NCBI RefSeq assembly: GCF_047272945.1
Contig: NZ_JBKOPS010000005.1
Span: 248,001 to 312,000 of the forward strand
Length of the DNA stretch: 64,000 nucleotides
Origin: Rubrolithibacter danxiaensis
Lineage (GTDB): Bacteria; Bacteroidota; Bacteroidia; Sphingobacteriales; Sphingobacteriaceae
Direction of reading: 5' to 3'
The translations under genes and the position numbers were made by a program. Every line of letters starts with the position of its first letter. The first letter of the stretch is position 1. The notes beneath the pieces were generated by a model. The model did not search any database. It saw nothing but the letters and a program-made list of their open reading frames with translations, and was not told where the DNA came from. Positions 8,385 to 17,203 of the stretch are shown one piece after another.

Positions 8385-10250
8385 TTAAGTTAATGGAAGA
8401 CTAAAATAAAAAGTGGAACCCTTTCCTGCTTCACTTTCAAACCAGATTTTACCATTTTGCCCTTTGATAATTTCAGCAGAGATATATAATCCAAGCCCAA
8501 GGCCGGAAATAGAAGTATTTCTTCCTTCGGTAATTCGATAGAACCTTTCAAAAAGGTGTTTTTGTTTCTCCCTTGGAATACCTATCCCAAAATCCTGAAT
8601 ACTGCATTGAAGTTGACTTCCATCCGTTTTAATTCGTAAAAGCACTTTATCCTGCCCAGGAGAATATTTTACAGCATTCGTTAGAAGATTAGTAAGTACC
8701 TGTCCCGTTCTTTCCTTGTCTCCATAACAATAAATATCATCTGTATCTTCAACAATAATCTGATGAGAATATATACTTTCTATTTCTAATGCTGTTTCTC
8801 TAGCCAGCTCATTAAATAGATACTTGCTTTTCCTTAATTGCAATTTACCTGCATCCAGGCGACTTACATCTAGCAAATCCTGAATCAGCACAAACAGTTT
8901 TTCGATCTGGAGAAGCACTTTAGCAAACATCTCAGAAGCGTCTTTTTCTTGATTTTGTTTTAACTTCCGGTCTACTAGCTGTGCAAACGCCTTCATGGAA
9001 GTAACGGGGGTTTTCAGTTCATGACTTACAATGCCAATTAACTCGTCCTTCCGTTGTTCCAGTTCTTTCTTTTCTGTAATATCTGTTGTAGTTCCTACAA
9101 TTCTAACAGGAGCATTTTTGGAGTTATATTGTACTTTTCCCATGATGTTGATCCAGCGAACAATATCATCAACCCTTTTTATTCTTACTACAACATTTAG
9201 GTCTCCGGTTTTAAGTGCATTGAAAAAACAGTTTTTAAAATCTTCTAAATCTTCCGTTAAGATATGTTCATATAATTTATCTAAGCTCCACTCTTCGTTA
9301 TTATCCTGATAACCAAATATATTTGCATGCTTTAATGAGCATATTGATTTTCCCGTTACAATATCTGTATCAAAAATCCCTGCTTCTGCATTCTCTACTG
9401 CCAGTCTTAACCGCTCTTCACTCTCTTTGATTTTTTTCCGGTCCAGTACCTGTTGAGTAACATCAACAGCCATCACTAATATACCTGAAACATGGCCGTC
9501 ACCACTTTTTAAAGCTTTATAGGTATAATCAAAATAAAAGGACTTTGATTTTCCTTTAACATTAATATGAACAATAGCTTCCTTTTCAGAATAAGTACTG
9601 CCTGTCTTATAAACATTGTCTAACAAAGCTGAAAAAGGCTGATTGCTCATTTCAGGCATAAATTCCAGAAAAGGCTTTCCATAAATACTATTATCCTTTT
9701 GCAGAACATCGAACATTGCCTGATTCGCCAATTCCAGTTTCATATCCGGCTCTCTGAACACTGCCATAGGAATAGGCGATTCCTCTACTAATTGACGGAA
9801 ATTTCTCTCATTTTCTTCCACTTTAGCCGTTAGTGTATAAAGCTCGGTTATATCTACCGGAGAGTTAATAATATGAATTATATTTCCATCGGAATCAAAA
9901 ACAGGCGTATTTGTGGCTGTCCAGTACCGTTTTTCAAAAATACCAGTACCGGTGACAGGCATATCAAAACGTTGAGGCTTCAACTTATCTGACTTCTTTG
10001 ATTTTAAAACTGTATAGAGGGATTGTCTGAGAGTACCAATATTTCGAGTCTCGGTATGATTAGGATCATCTGGATATATTTCAAACACCCCTTTCCCAAG
10101 AAGGTCATCTCTCTTATGATTTGTAGCCTTTAAGTAAGCCTCATTTACCTCTAAAATAGTAAAGACAGGTGGATCAGGTTCAAGGATAAGAAAAAGCGCT
10201 TCACTTAAATCGAAAATTTTCTCGAAACTTTTAGTTGTTACTGTTCCCAT
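8385..10250 (-). CDS. PAS-domain sensor histidine kinase
   Basis: A 621-residue kinase without membrane segments, so probably a cytosolic sensor. Three PAS/PAC units lie at about residues 12-135, 150-265 and 280-392. They are followed by a HisKA domain with phospho-acceptor His410 in GIVSHELKTP and a HATPase domain with an N-box (LLTNAVKYSP), DFGIGI and GLGLGLYIS. No receiver domain is attached; two stand-alone receivers in the same cluster are possible partners. The ligand is unknown. The last 150 residues closely resemble those of the kinase at 11291-12748, which suggests duplication. Confidence 0.92.
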   Translation of the reverse strand: MGTVTTKSFEKIFDLSEALFLILEPDPPVFTILEVNEAYLKATNHKRDDLLGKGVFEIYPDDPNHTETRNIGTLRQSLYTVLKSKKSDKLKPQRFDMPVTGTGIFEKRYWTATNTPVFDSDGNIIHIINSPVDITELYTLTAKVEENERNFRQLVEESPIPMAVFREPDMKLELANQAMFDVLQKDNSIYGKPFLEFMPEMSNQPFSALLDNVYKTGSTYSEKEAIVHINVKGKSKSFYFDYTYKALKSGDGHVSGILVMAVDVTQQVLDRKKIKESEERLRLAVENAEAGIFDTDIVTGKSICSLKHANIFGYQDNNEEWSLDKLYEHILTEDLEDFKNCFFNALKTGDLNVVVRIKRVDDIVRWINIMGKVQYNSKNAPVRIVGTTTDITEKKELEQRKDELIGIVSHELKTPVTSMKAFAQLVDRKLKQNQEKDASEMFAKVLLQIEKLFVLIQDLLDVSRLDAGKLQLRKSKYLFNELARETALEIESIYSHQIIVEDTDDIYCYGDKERTGQVLTNLLTNAVKYSPGQDKVLLRIKTDGSQLQCSIQDFGIGIPREKQKHLFERFYRITEGRNTSISGLGLGLYISAEIIKGQNGKIWFESEAGKGSTFYFSLPLT

Positions 10251-10518
10251 AGGAGATCAAATAAGTCCTTAATTCAAAATAATTAAGGTGAAATTCAGTC
10301 TTAGATAGATTCAGTTAAGCTAATAAAATATTTTATGTTCTTAAAGACTATTTTTCTGTGAAGGCACTTGGTTGAGTTATTAGAAATAATAAAATTACTT
10401 TCAAAGTGTTTTAATAAAAAATAGAGTTTTTTAAGTTCCATTTGAACCATTAAATATGGAGATACTTTCTAATATAACGTAAGGTATTAGGCTTAGGGAT
10501 ATAAATAGCTAAAAAATA

Positions 10519-10548
10519 AAAGAGGGCCTTTATGTGAAAGCCCTCTTT
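10519..10548 (-). terminator. Terminator for the small minus-strand gene at 10574-10729
   Basis: AAAGAGGGC at 10519-10527 pairs with GCCCTCTTT at 10540-10548. Read on the minus strand the stem is followed by a T-rich run, so it ends transcription coming from 10574 and above, between that gene and the kinase gene. Confidence 0.65.
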
Positions 10549-10573
10549 AAAAGAGAAAAGTATATATAATGGA

Positions 10574-10729
10574 TCAGGCACGTAAATTCGGAGAAGGATA
10601 CTTTGCCTGGTTGTTTGCCAAAAATTTTCCTCGCGTAATCTTAAATGTTTTTAAATCATTTCTAATATTGATTATTAACAGTTTATCGGCATTAAAATCA
10701 GCAGAAGGATTTATTTTAATAATTTTCAT
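10574..10729 (-). CDS. Small protein of unknown function, 51 residues
   Basis: An ATG at 10729 opens a 51-residue frame beginning MKIIKINPSADFNADK and ending PNLRA. A GGAG lies ten bases before the start, and a clear terminator hairpin on the same strand follows 25 bases after the stop. That pairing makes it more likely to be expressed than chance would give. The product is basic and without membrane segments or known motifs. It lies between a response regulator gene and a histidine kinase gene, both on the same strand. Function unknown. Confidence 0.4.
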   Translation of the reverse strand: MKIIKINPSADFNADKLLIINIRNDLKTFKITRGKFLANNQAKYPSPNLRA

Positions 10730-10852
10730 AAAAAATACATCTCCAATTGTATGCCATTTCCTTAAAAGTGATTTTAAAGGTATTCTAAAAGCTTTTTTAT
10801 CTATTTGCTGATCTAAAATTTATACATTGAAGGGATGATAATGCAGCATAAA

Positions 10853-11215
10853 TTAAGCAATTAATTGCCTTTCTATTCTGCCTAATAGATTATAAATATC
10901 AAAAGGCTTAGCTATAAAATCATCTGCTCCAACGTCCCGTATGGTTCTTGAAATGTCCACATGAGCAGACATCATAACAACAGGAATTTCCTTTGTTTTC
11001 GCGTTGCGCTTTATATCCCGGCATATATCTCTGCCATCTATTCCTGGGAGCATGATATCAAGCAATATCAAATCAGGGTGTTCATTTTCGATCTGTTCTA
11101 CAATTCCCAGTCCTGTTAAAGAGGTGATTACTTCATATCCCTCCTGGGTTAATAAAAATTCAATAAGATAAAGTATGTCCTGGTCGTCTTCTACAACAAG
11201 TATACGTTTAGCCAT
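10853..11215 (-). CDS. Single-domain response regulator (CheY-like receiver)
   Basis: A 120-residue stand-alone receiver. The acidic pair is in VVEDDQDI, the phospho-acceptor is Asp53 in LILLDIMLPG, and the conserved Lys lies in FIAKPF. There is no output domain, so it must work by protein contact or in phosphorelay. ATG 11215 is preferred to the TTG six bases upstream. It follows the kinase at 11291-12748 on the same strand by 75 bases and is its likely partner. Confidence 0.9.
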   Translation of the reverse strand: MAKRILVVEDDQDILYLIEFLLTQEGYEVITSLTGLGIVEQIENEHPDLILLDIMLPGIDGRDICRDIKRNAKTKEIPVVMMSAHVDISRTIRDVGADDFIAKPFDIYNLLGRIERQLIA

Positions 11216-11290
11216 AAGCAAAAGGGGAATAAATATTGTGTTAAGTTTGTAGTAGCAAAAATGGTGCTATGTAAGTGATGAAAACTAATT

Positions 11291-12748
11291 TTACCGATCA
11301 CACTTAAATGGAAGGCTAAGATAGAAAGTAGTTCCAACTCCTTTTTCACTTTCAAACCAGATATTGCCTTTATGTTTTTTTGCTATTTCCATTGAGATAT
11401 ATAGGCCTAATCCAATTCCTGGTATATGATTGTTTTTACCGTTAACACTTCGGGAAAAACGTTTGAAGATTTTATCTTTTTCCTCATCGGATATGCCTAT
11501 ACCAAAATCTTTTACGCTAATTATTGCCTGCGTTCGGGCAAGATCGTTTGACAGGCTGACGACGACTTGTTTTCCCTCAGGAGAATATTTAATCGCATTT
11601 GAAATTAAATTGGTCAGAATCTGAGTAATTCTGCTTTTATCTGCGCAAACATCGTTTTCAACTTCTCCTTTAAAAGTTATTTGATAAGTCTTATTGATAA
11701 ATTGAAGATCACGAACTATTTCAGAAGTTAAATCCGTTAAATTGAAATTTTCAAAATTTAAAGAAAAGCGATCCGTATTGATACTGGATATATCCAGCAG
11801 ATTGGTTATTAATTTATTGAGTTTAACAGCCTGAGAATGCAATCTGTTAGCAGGTTCAGTCATAGATTGATCTTCCGCTTTTTGAAAATAGCCTTGGATA
11901 ATCTGAGAATAACCTAAAATGCCTGTTACAGGTGACTTGAGTTCATGAGAGGCAATGCTGATAAAATCTTCTCTTTGTCTTTCTAATATTTTTCTTTCTG
12001 TAATATCTATAATATATAGTGCAATAAATTCATTTAAGGTTGCCAAATGTTGAAGTTTTCTGCCGGCCACTTTAAAATATCTTCTTCCCGTACCTGGTAA
12101 ACTTTGTTCTATTTCCTCATCCGCGAATGGTGCTCCCATTGTAAGTTTATCCAGTAAACTAAGAAATTTGGAATTGCTCAGTCTGCCATTGTCAATTTTA
12201 GCAATTGATTGTCCCTCTGCTTCCTTTTTGTCAACCTTGAAGAGTTTGTAAAAGGCTTTGTTTGCAGCCTTGATGGTTAAATCCTTATTAAGGACGACCA
12301 CAGATTCTGGTGCAATATCTACAATTGTTTTTGCAAACTCCTTGTCTTGTATTAATTGGTTCTCTGCAAGTTTGCGTTCACTGTAATTGCGTACTATTTT
12401 AGTGAACCCAATGTGTTTCCCCTGTTCATCAAATAGAGGAAACATTAAACCACTGGCCCAAAACTTTGAACCATCTTTTTTTAAGTGAAATCGTTCATCA
12501 ATAGCTTTTCCCTTACTTAATGCAGTTGTCATTTCTTCCTCAGGAATTCCTCTTTTTATATCTTCCTGAGTAAATAGGAGATGTCCTTTCTTACCTAAAA
12601 TCTCTCTATCAGAATACCCAAAGATGTTTTCAGCTCCTGTATTCCATGAAACGATAAGTTCTTCTGCATTAAAGGTAAAAACAGCAAACTCCTGTAAGCT
12701 TTCAAGGACATTTTTATAATAATTCTGTTCTTCTTTCTGATTCGGCAT
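11291..12748 (-). CDS. PAS-domain sensor histidine kinase
   Basis: A 485-residue soluble kinase with two PAS units (about residues 12-128, with the PAC-like FTKIVRNYSERK end, and 135-252). A HisKA domain follows with His268 in SIASHELKSP, then a HATPase domain with LISNAIKYSP, DFGIGI and GIGLGLYIS. It is upstream of a stand-alone receiver gene on the same strand. The PAS domains suggest redox, light or small-ligand sensing in the cytosol, but no cofactor residues can be assigned. Confidence 0.92.
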   Translation of the reverse strand: MPNQKEEQNYYKNVLESLQEFAVFTFNAEELIVSWNTGAENIFGYSDREILGKKGHLLFTQEDIKRGIPEEEMTTALSKGKAIDERFHLKKDGSKFWASGLMFPLFDEQGKHIGFTKIVRNYSERKLAENQLIQDKEFAKTIVDIAPESVVVLNKDLTIKAANKAFYKLFKVDKKEAEGQSIAKIDNGRLSNSKFLSLLDKLTMGAPFADEEIEQSLPGTGRRYFKVAGRKLQHLATLNEFIALYIIDITERKILERQREDFISIASHELKSPVTGILGYSQIIQGYFQKAEDQSMTEPANRLHSQAVKLNKLITNLLDISSINTDRFSLNFENFNLTDLTSEIVRDLQFINKTYQITFKGEVENDVCADKSRITQILTNLISNAIKYSPEGKQVVVSLSNDLARTQAIISVKDFGIGISDEEKDKIFKRFSRSVNGKNNHIPGIGLGLYISMEIAKKHKGNIWFESEKGVGTTFYLSLPFKCDR

Positions 12749-13099
12749 AGATTAATAAAACGTTTTAAAAGATTTCTTTAAGATTTAATTTTTAAGAAGT
12801 CAAGTTAAATCACACAGAATTTGATTAACCTCAAAAATCCTTCCATTTTTTAAAAAGTCTAGTAGAGTGACTTTCAGAAGTTCATTACTATCGCACTGTT
12901 TGTTTGAGTGGGAAACATACTGGTATGGTTTCACTGTACGCAAAACGTTGATTTTTGATATTTCGTTAAGATGATTATCTGAAAGCTGCCGATAAAAAAC
13001 AGGAATTTTTAGTAAGAAAAGGATATTGTTGAAATGATATATTTGCAAGGATAGATAGAAACAATACTTTTGTTTCACAGCCAGGTATTCGCTTAAGGG
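12749..13099. other. Intergenic region without a convincing gene
   Basis: About 350 AT-rich bases between divergent genes. A 92-codon minus-strand frame (12800-13078) is open, but its product resembles nothing I know and has no ribosome site or coding-like composition. The region probably holds the promoters of the kinase (minus) and the 13100 gene (plus). Confidence 0.4.
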
Positions 13100-13489
13100 A
13101 TGGATAAAGATTCAGTGTTATTTCAGACAGGAGGATTGCTCAGCTTCATAGGTGTAGATCTTTTTACTCCTGAAATTCATAAATCTATTTGGCTAACAAA
13201 TCCGACCCAACAAATGAGAGTTGGTAAACTGCTATCTCTAATTGGAGAATTGATCCAGGAGAGAGCTAAAGGGAATCTTAAAGTTGAAAATTTCGAAAAT
13301 AGGGTATTAGAATTAAAGGAACTTTGGGTATCTGATGATCTATACCAATTTCTTTTGAATTTCATTAATGGATCATATAAATCAGAAACCTTAATAGATT
13401 TTAGCACCCGTATTCTTGGCTTAACTGCTACTGATACCATTAGCAATGCAATAAATACCTCAATTGCTTTTAATGAGGGGACAATCTAA
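13100..13489 (+). CDS. Hypothetical protein, 129 residues
   Basis: An acidic, leucine-rich soluble protein predicted to be mainly helical. It starts MDKDSVLFQTGGLLSFIGVD and has no signal peptide, membrane segment or motif I recognise. Its placement between two minus-strand signalling genes, facing a response regulator gene (13534-13929), makes a signalling or partner-binding role possible, but this is only context. Confidence 0.6.
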   Translation: MDKDSVLFQTGGLLSFIGVDLFTPEIHKSIWLTNPTQQMRVGKLLSLIGELIQERAKGNLKVENFENRVLELKELWVSDDLYQFLLNFINGSYKSETLIDFSTRILGLTATDTISNAINTSIAFNEGTI

Positions 13490-13533
13490 AGAATAATTTT
13501 AGCACCTTGAAAAATTGGATATTTAGATGTAAT

Positions 13534-13929
13534 TTAAATTGCAGAGGAAGAAATAATATCTGCAATCAGCTCCTTAGAAATTGGTTTTAGAAGGCAGGCT
13601 TTTACAAAGGGATAGGTGCTTGGCAGGAAATAATCTTCTTCTCTAAGAAAGGCTGAAACCACATAAACAGTTATTTTTTTATTTAACATGGTTATAAGTT
13701 TTTCAAACTCCTTTAAAAACTGCCAGCCATTCATGCCAGGCATATAGAGATCCAGAAAGATTATGGGAGGCAGCCTATCAGGATGTGAGGCATTTTCAAT
13801 AAGGTAACCTAAAGCAGCATTAGCGGGGTAAAACTTAACTGGAACGATTGATGGATTGACTCTTTTAATAAGAAGTTCCATAATCCGTTGGCTGACCGGA
13901 TCATCATCAATAAGCATGATAAAATTCAT
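13534..13929 (-). CDS. Single-domain response regulator
   Basis: A 131-residue receiver domain with the acidic pocket LIDDDPVSQR, phospho-acceptor Asp60 in IIFLDLYMPGMNGW and the conserved Lys in CLLKPIS. The YMPGMNGWQFL stretch is typical of Bacteroidota stand-alone receivers. No output domain is present. A small helical protein gene ends 24 bases upstream on the same strand and is probably in the same transcript. Confidence 0.9.
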   Translation of the reverse strand: MNFIMLIDDDPVSQRIMELLIKRVNPSIVPVKFYPANAALGYLIENASHPDRLPPIIFLDLYMPGMNGWQFLKEFEKLITMLNKKITVYVVSAFLREEDYFLPSTYPFVKACLLKPISKELIADIISSSAI

Positions 13930-13953
13930 TGAAATTATTTAGACATGTTCCTA

Positions 13954-14286
13954 TTACTCTTCAATATTAGAACGAACAGAAACTGTCAAATCTATTTGAT
14001 TTATAAAATCTGTATAGGTTCTTAAAGCTCTCGGCTTAATTGAAAAGCTGTTAACTGATTTAATCCGATCAATGTCTTCTAGTAGATTAGCTGCATTTAA
14101 TAACAAGACTTTCCATTGCTGCCCGTCAGGAGAAGATTTCCAGACTTCTGATTTTCGGTTAAATAGCTCCTGGTTTATTACAAAACGCTGTTTAAGTAAG
14201 GCAGCAGAATATTTGAGGGCTGCCAGAGAATTTTCAAGGTCATTTAAGGATTTTGTATTTGCCATCAGACGAAGTTTTGTATTCAT
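13954..14286 (-). CDS. Hypothetical helical protein upstream of a response regulator
   Basis: A 110-residue soluble, mostly helical product starting MNTKLRLMANTKSLNDLENS; an internal Met at residue 8 could also be the start. No motif is recognised. The gene precedes the receiver gene at 13534-13929 by 24 bases on the same strand, so it may be a partner or regulator of that receiver. The start lies just inside a weak outer arm (TGCGTTCA at 14288) of the inverted-repeat region that follows. Confidence 0.55.
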   Translation of the reverse strand: MNTKLRLMANTKSLNDLENSLAALKYSAALLKQRFVINQELFNRKSEVWKSSPDGQQWKVLLLNAANLLEDIDRIKSVNSFSIKPRALRTYTDFINQIDLTVSVRSNIEE

Positions 14287-14335
14287 CTGCGTTCATGACT
14301 TGGCCTTAAAAATTTAGGCGTGAGTCTTAACTTAC

Positions 14336-14444
14336 CGTCATAGAGGTACTGGTATACCCGGAAACGAAATAAGCAAGCCCACGCCATGCGTGAGCGTTGC
14401 ACATTCCATCTCGTTTCCTTTGAAATTACCAGTTTCCTATGACG
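14336..14444. repeat. Long imperfect inverted repeat with central hairpin (candidate structured RNA or cis site)
   Basis: The left arm at 14336-14370 and right arm at 14408-14444 are imperfect reverse complements: CGTCATAG, ACTGGTA and GGAAACGA all recur inverted and in order. Between them CACGC-CAT-GCGTG (14380-14392) makes a perfect small hairpin. A weaker outer pair is TGCGTTCA at 14288 and TGAACGCA at 14453. A terminator-like hairpin follows at 14480-14499. It marks the left side of the mobile region. It could be a small RNA, a protein-binding or processing site, or an element end. Confidence 0.55.
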
Positions 14445-14479
14445 AGAGCGTGTGAACGCAATATTTTATTATATACTGT

Positions 14480-14499
14480 AGCCTTTTACGGCTTTTTTT
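14480..14499 (+). terminator. Rho-independent terminator-like hairpin
   Basis: AGCC (14480-14483) and GGCT (14490-14493) form a short stem followed by a run of seven T (14493-14499). The stem is only four base pairs, so strength is uncertain. It would end a plus-strand transcript running through the inverted repeat at 14336-14444. Confidence 0.4.
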
Positions 14500-14992
14500 C
14501 CTAAATGTTCTTCAAATATAGCTATATTGACTTTAATCGCTTATGCCTATTCAGGCGATAATTTCTTTTATTGCCGTTCCCTTTGGGTCGGGCTATTCAT
14601 TACAAGTCCTCATTTCATTCCGGGCTATCCATTTCTATCCCTAACGGACAGTGTTAATACCTTTTGCTATGTCGTTTCCGAAACTCAATGAAAGTAAGAC
14701 ATAACAGTCGTTTTTCAATCGAAACGGATAAAAAGGGCAGCGAAGTTTGTGTCCGTATTGCTTCAGCTGAATAAAAGGCATCCAAAAGACTACGGCATAA
14801 TGGATAAAGCCTCGTTCCTCAGCCTTATCCACCCTGCGGGACTTATTCCGTTTCCTTTTGGCTTTTTGCGGATACACTTTCTGGGCTTTCTTTTTTTCCG
14901 TTTTTTCTTTTGAAAAACAGCTTTTTGAGGAGCAGACGGACTAAAAGGGAATAGCTAAATAACATTTAGTATTCACTTAAAAAGGTTCAGTT
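14500..14992. other. Non-coding leader region of the mobile element
   Basis: About 490 bases before ssb with no supported gene. A 78-codon minus-strand frame (14641-14877) is open but unconvincing. The last 120 bases are T-rich, then GAGGAGCAGACGG, a setting that looks like a promoter and leader for ssb, which starts at 14993. Confidence 0.4.
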
Positions 14993-15382
14993 ATGGAAAT
15001 TACAGGAAGATTAACCGCAGACGCACAGGTTAACACGCTAAAAGACGAAAGGCAGGTTGTCCATTTCAGCATTGCCATCAATGACAGTTACAAGCCTAAA
15101 GGTAGCGACGAAATCAGGCAGGTTACCACATACATCAATTGCTCATACTGGTTAAGTGCGAAGCCTGCAAACTGGCTCAAAAAAGGAGCTCTGGTTCAGT
15201 TATACGGACGAATCGGCATGAATGCTTATGTAAACTCGCAGGGAGAAGCAGCCGGTTCGCTGACCTTCCATGTTAATGATTTGAAGGTGCTGGCTTTCCC
15301 TAAACAAAGAGAAGAAAATAAGGCCGTCGTTTCCGGCCAAGTTGCGAAAGCAGCAGCCGAGACCGATGACCTTCCTTTTTAA
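14993..15382 (+). CDS. ssb: Single-stranded DNA-binding protein (mobile-element copy)
   Basis: A 129-residue SSB that coats single-stranded DNA made during conjugative transfer and replication. It has one OB fold (residues about 1-105) with MEITGRLTADAQV at the start, a middle INCSYWLS strand and VQLYGRIG, then a short linker and the conserved acidic tip DDLPF at the C-terminus, which binds partner proteins. It is the first of a plus-strand series with the DUF932, RadC and small hypothetical genes and precedes the mobilization genes. Confidence 0.92.
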   Translation: MEITGRLTADAQVNTLKDERQVVHFSIAINDSYKPKGSDEIRQVTTYINCSYWLSAKPANWLKKGALVQLYGRIGMNAYVNSQGEAAGSLTFHVNDLKVLAFPKQREENKAVVSGQVAKAAAETDDLPF

Positions 15383-15417
15383 TTAATCCTATTCATTCAC
15401 TATTAAAATTTAAAGCA

Positions 15418-16485
15418 ATGGCACACAATATAAATTTCAACGAGCAGACAGGTAAACACAGTTTTTTCAGTGTAAAGGAAAAAGTATGGCATGGATTAGG
15501 GCAGATTGTATCCGATTACCCGACAAGTGCAGAGGCGATAGAATTTGCCGGATTGAACTATGAAGTTATTAAATCTCCCCTGTTTACCTATGGAAGTGAA
15601 TTAAGCATCGGCAATGATGAGCTGGAAACTGCTAACAGTGAAATAGTAGTTCCAAATTATTATGCAACCATGCGGACTGATAATAATGCCGTTTTAGGTG
15701 TAGTAGGAAAAGATTACGAGATCGTACAGAACAAGGATGCTTTTTCTTTTTTCGACAGTATTGTGGGAAGTAGCGAAATACTGTATGAAACAGCCGGAGC
15801 ATTAGGTAAAGGAGAACGTATTTTTATTACTGCTAAACTCCCTGATTATATCAGGGTGGGTAATGACGATCTGATAGAAAAGTATTTGTTCCTGACTACT
15901 TCGCACGATGGCAGCGGAAGCATAACAGCAGCTTTTACTCCTGTCAGAATCGTATGTGCAAACACACTTCATGCAGCCCTGAATAATCATTCCAACAGTA
16001 TTAAGATACGCCATACTACCGGAGCAAAGGAACGGTTAGAACAGGCACATCAAGTAATGGGTATATCGAATACACTCTCCATTCTGATGGAAGGCATCTT
16101 TAATGAATGGGCTAAAGTTCGGATTACAGACAAAGAGGTAAAAAAACTGATCCGGCTCGCCTTAGTGCCGAATAAAGAGGTTTTGCAAAACCTGAAAGAA
16201 GGCAGAGAAGATGAACTTTCCGCCTATTTTAAAAATATGTGTACGGATGCCTTTGAGTATGCAATGAGCAGTCCCTCTCAATTACTGGAAACTACAGAAG
16301 GCACACTGTTCGGAGCATACAACGCTGTTACCGGATATTTTCAGAATGTACGCCGGTACAAAGATGATGAAGCGAAGGTAAAATCACTGCTTTTAGGCGG
16401 GACAGCACAATTGCGGACGCAATCGGCATTTAATCTTTGTGAAGAATTTGCCATTCACGGCGCTGCTGCCTTATCACTCAATTAA
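15418..16485 (+). CDS. DUF932 domain phage/plasmid-like protein
   Basis: A 355-residue soluble protein of the DUF932 (phage/plasmid-like, TIGR03299-type) family. Marks seen are the FSVKEKVWHGLGQIV start, the YEIVQNKDAFSFFDSIVG stretch and LTTSHDGSGSITAAFTPVRI with VCANTL. Members are carried by phages, plasmids and conjugative elements; the biochemical role is not known, and one suggestion is a role in replication or host takeover. It lies 35 bases after ssb, a common Bacteroidota mobile-element pairing. Confidence 0.85.
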   Translation: MAHNINFNEQTGKHSFFSVKEKVWHGLGQIVSDYPTSAEAIEFAGLNYEVIKSPLFTYGSELSIGNDELETANSEIVVPNYYATMRTDNNAVLGVVGKDYEIVQNKDAFSFFDSIVGSSEILYETAGALGKGERIFITAKLPDYIRVGNDDLIEKYLFLTTSHDGSGSITAAFTPVRIVCANTLHAALNNHSNSIKIRHTTGAKERLEQAHQVMGISNTLSILMEGIFNEWAKVRITDKEVKKLIRLALVPNKEVLQNLKEGREDELSAYFKNMCTDAFEYAMSSPSQLLETTEGTLFGAYNAVTGYFQNVRRYKDDEAKVKSLLLGGTAQLRTQSAFNLCEEFAIHGAAALSLN

Positions 16486-16545
16486 TCCATTGGGGTGAGT
16501 GCTTTCATCATCCATCCCCTTTTTACTCACTCTAAAAGATTTATC

Positions 16546-16923
16546 ATGAAACCGCTTAGTAACTTAACGAATATAGAGAAAGCAAAACTGCTCCATCAGT
16601 TATTCCCCGACGAAATACCTGCCTTGCTGGAGTTTGTTCAGAATATGTGTGTGACCATTAAAGAACAGGAGCAGTTACATCGGGAGCAATGGGAAAACGG
16701 ATTGTTCAGCTTTGACTTTTGGCTATCCCAACTGTATGAAGCAGAGCAGAAGATAAATCATTACGGAATCAGGTTAAGCAAAAGTGTCCAGCTTTTTGCC
16801 GACCAGTTATTTGAGGGCTATCTCGCCGTTTACCTGGTTCACTGCCTGATGGTTTACACCACTACAAGACAGCATCCCAATATAAGATTTGCTAAAGCAG
16901 TTGATTTATTATTTAACCCTTAA
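16546..16923 (+). CDS. Mobile-element hypothetical protein, 125 residues
   Basis: A soluble, mainly helical protein starting MKPLSNLTNIEKAKLLHQLF. The frame is open from 16495, but the ATG at 16546 fits the start of the conserved-looking helix better. It has no known motif. It abuts the next gene directly and belongs to the ssb-DUF932 transcript. Confidence 0.6.
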   Translation: MKPLSNLTNIEKAKLLHQLFPDEIPALLEFVQNMCVTIKEQEQLHREQWENGLFSFDFWLSQLYEAEQKINHYGIRLSKSVQLFADQLFEGYLAVYLVHCLMVYTTTRQHPNIRFAKAVDLLFNP

Positions 16924-16941
16924 TTGATTGGAGGACAGGTT

Positions 16942-17160
16942 ATGACAATAGGTATCATGTTCTTACTTGCCGGGTTTATTCTGAAATATATCATTAACCG
17001 GCGAAAGTTTAACAGAAGGTCAATTACGGGAATGGAATTATTTCATTCCTATGAACAGGCCCTCTTTATAAGAAGCATGGAAGGCATTGTGATTTTCATA
17101 GCAAGAGTTTTAATCGCTTTAGGCTCTTTATATGCTGCCTTCCGGTTTGCTGATTTTTAA
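16942..17160 (+). CDS. Small membrane protein of the mobile element, 72 residues
   Basis: Two hydrophobic helices, one at the very start (TIGIMFLLAGFILKYII) and one near the end (GIVIFIARVLIALGSLYAA), flank a basic loop with RRKFNRRS. The ATG at 16942 has a strong GGAGG site before it. No function can be named; small two-helix proteins are common between SSB and RadC genes in such elements. Confidence 0.6.
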   Translation: MTIGIMFLLAGFILKYIINRRKFNRRSITGMELFHSYEQALFIRSMEGIVIFIARVLIALGSLYAAFRFADF

Positions 17161-17203
17161 AAGATAATCTAAAAGTTTAAGCATTAATCATTTCACAAAG
17201 TTA

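Noticed and set aside
10569..10811. Plus-strand frame of 80 codons
   Set aside because: It is the antisense shadow of the minus-strand small gene at 10574-10729 that has a terminator on its own strand.
12800..13078. Minus-strand frame of 92 codons between kinase and the 13100 gene
   Set aside because: Composition is not protein-like and there is no support for a start; the region is better seen as promoter space.
14336..14499. Retron non-coding RNA
   Set aside because: No reverse transcriptase gene lies nearby, and the inverted arms alone do not prove a retron.
14641..14877. Minus-strand frame of 78 codons, basic N-terminus
   Set aside because: No homology, no ribosome site, and the sequence lies in a non-coding leader before ssb; most likely chance.
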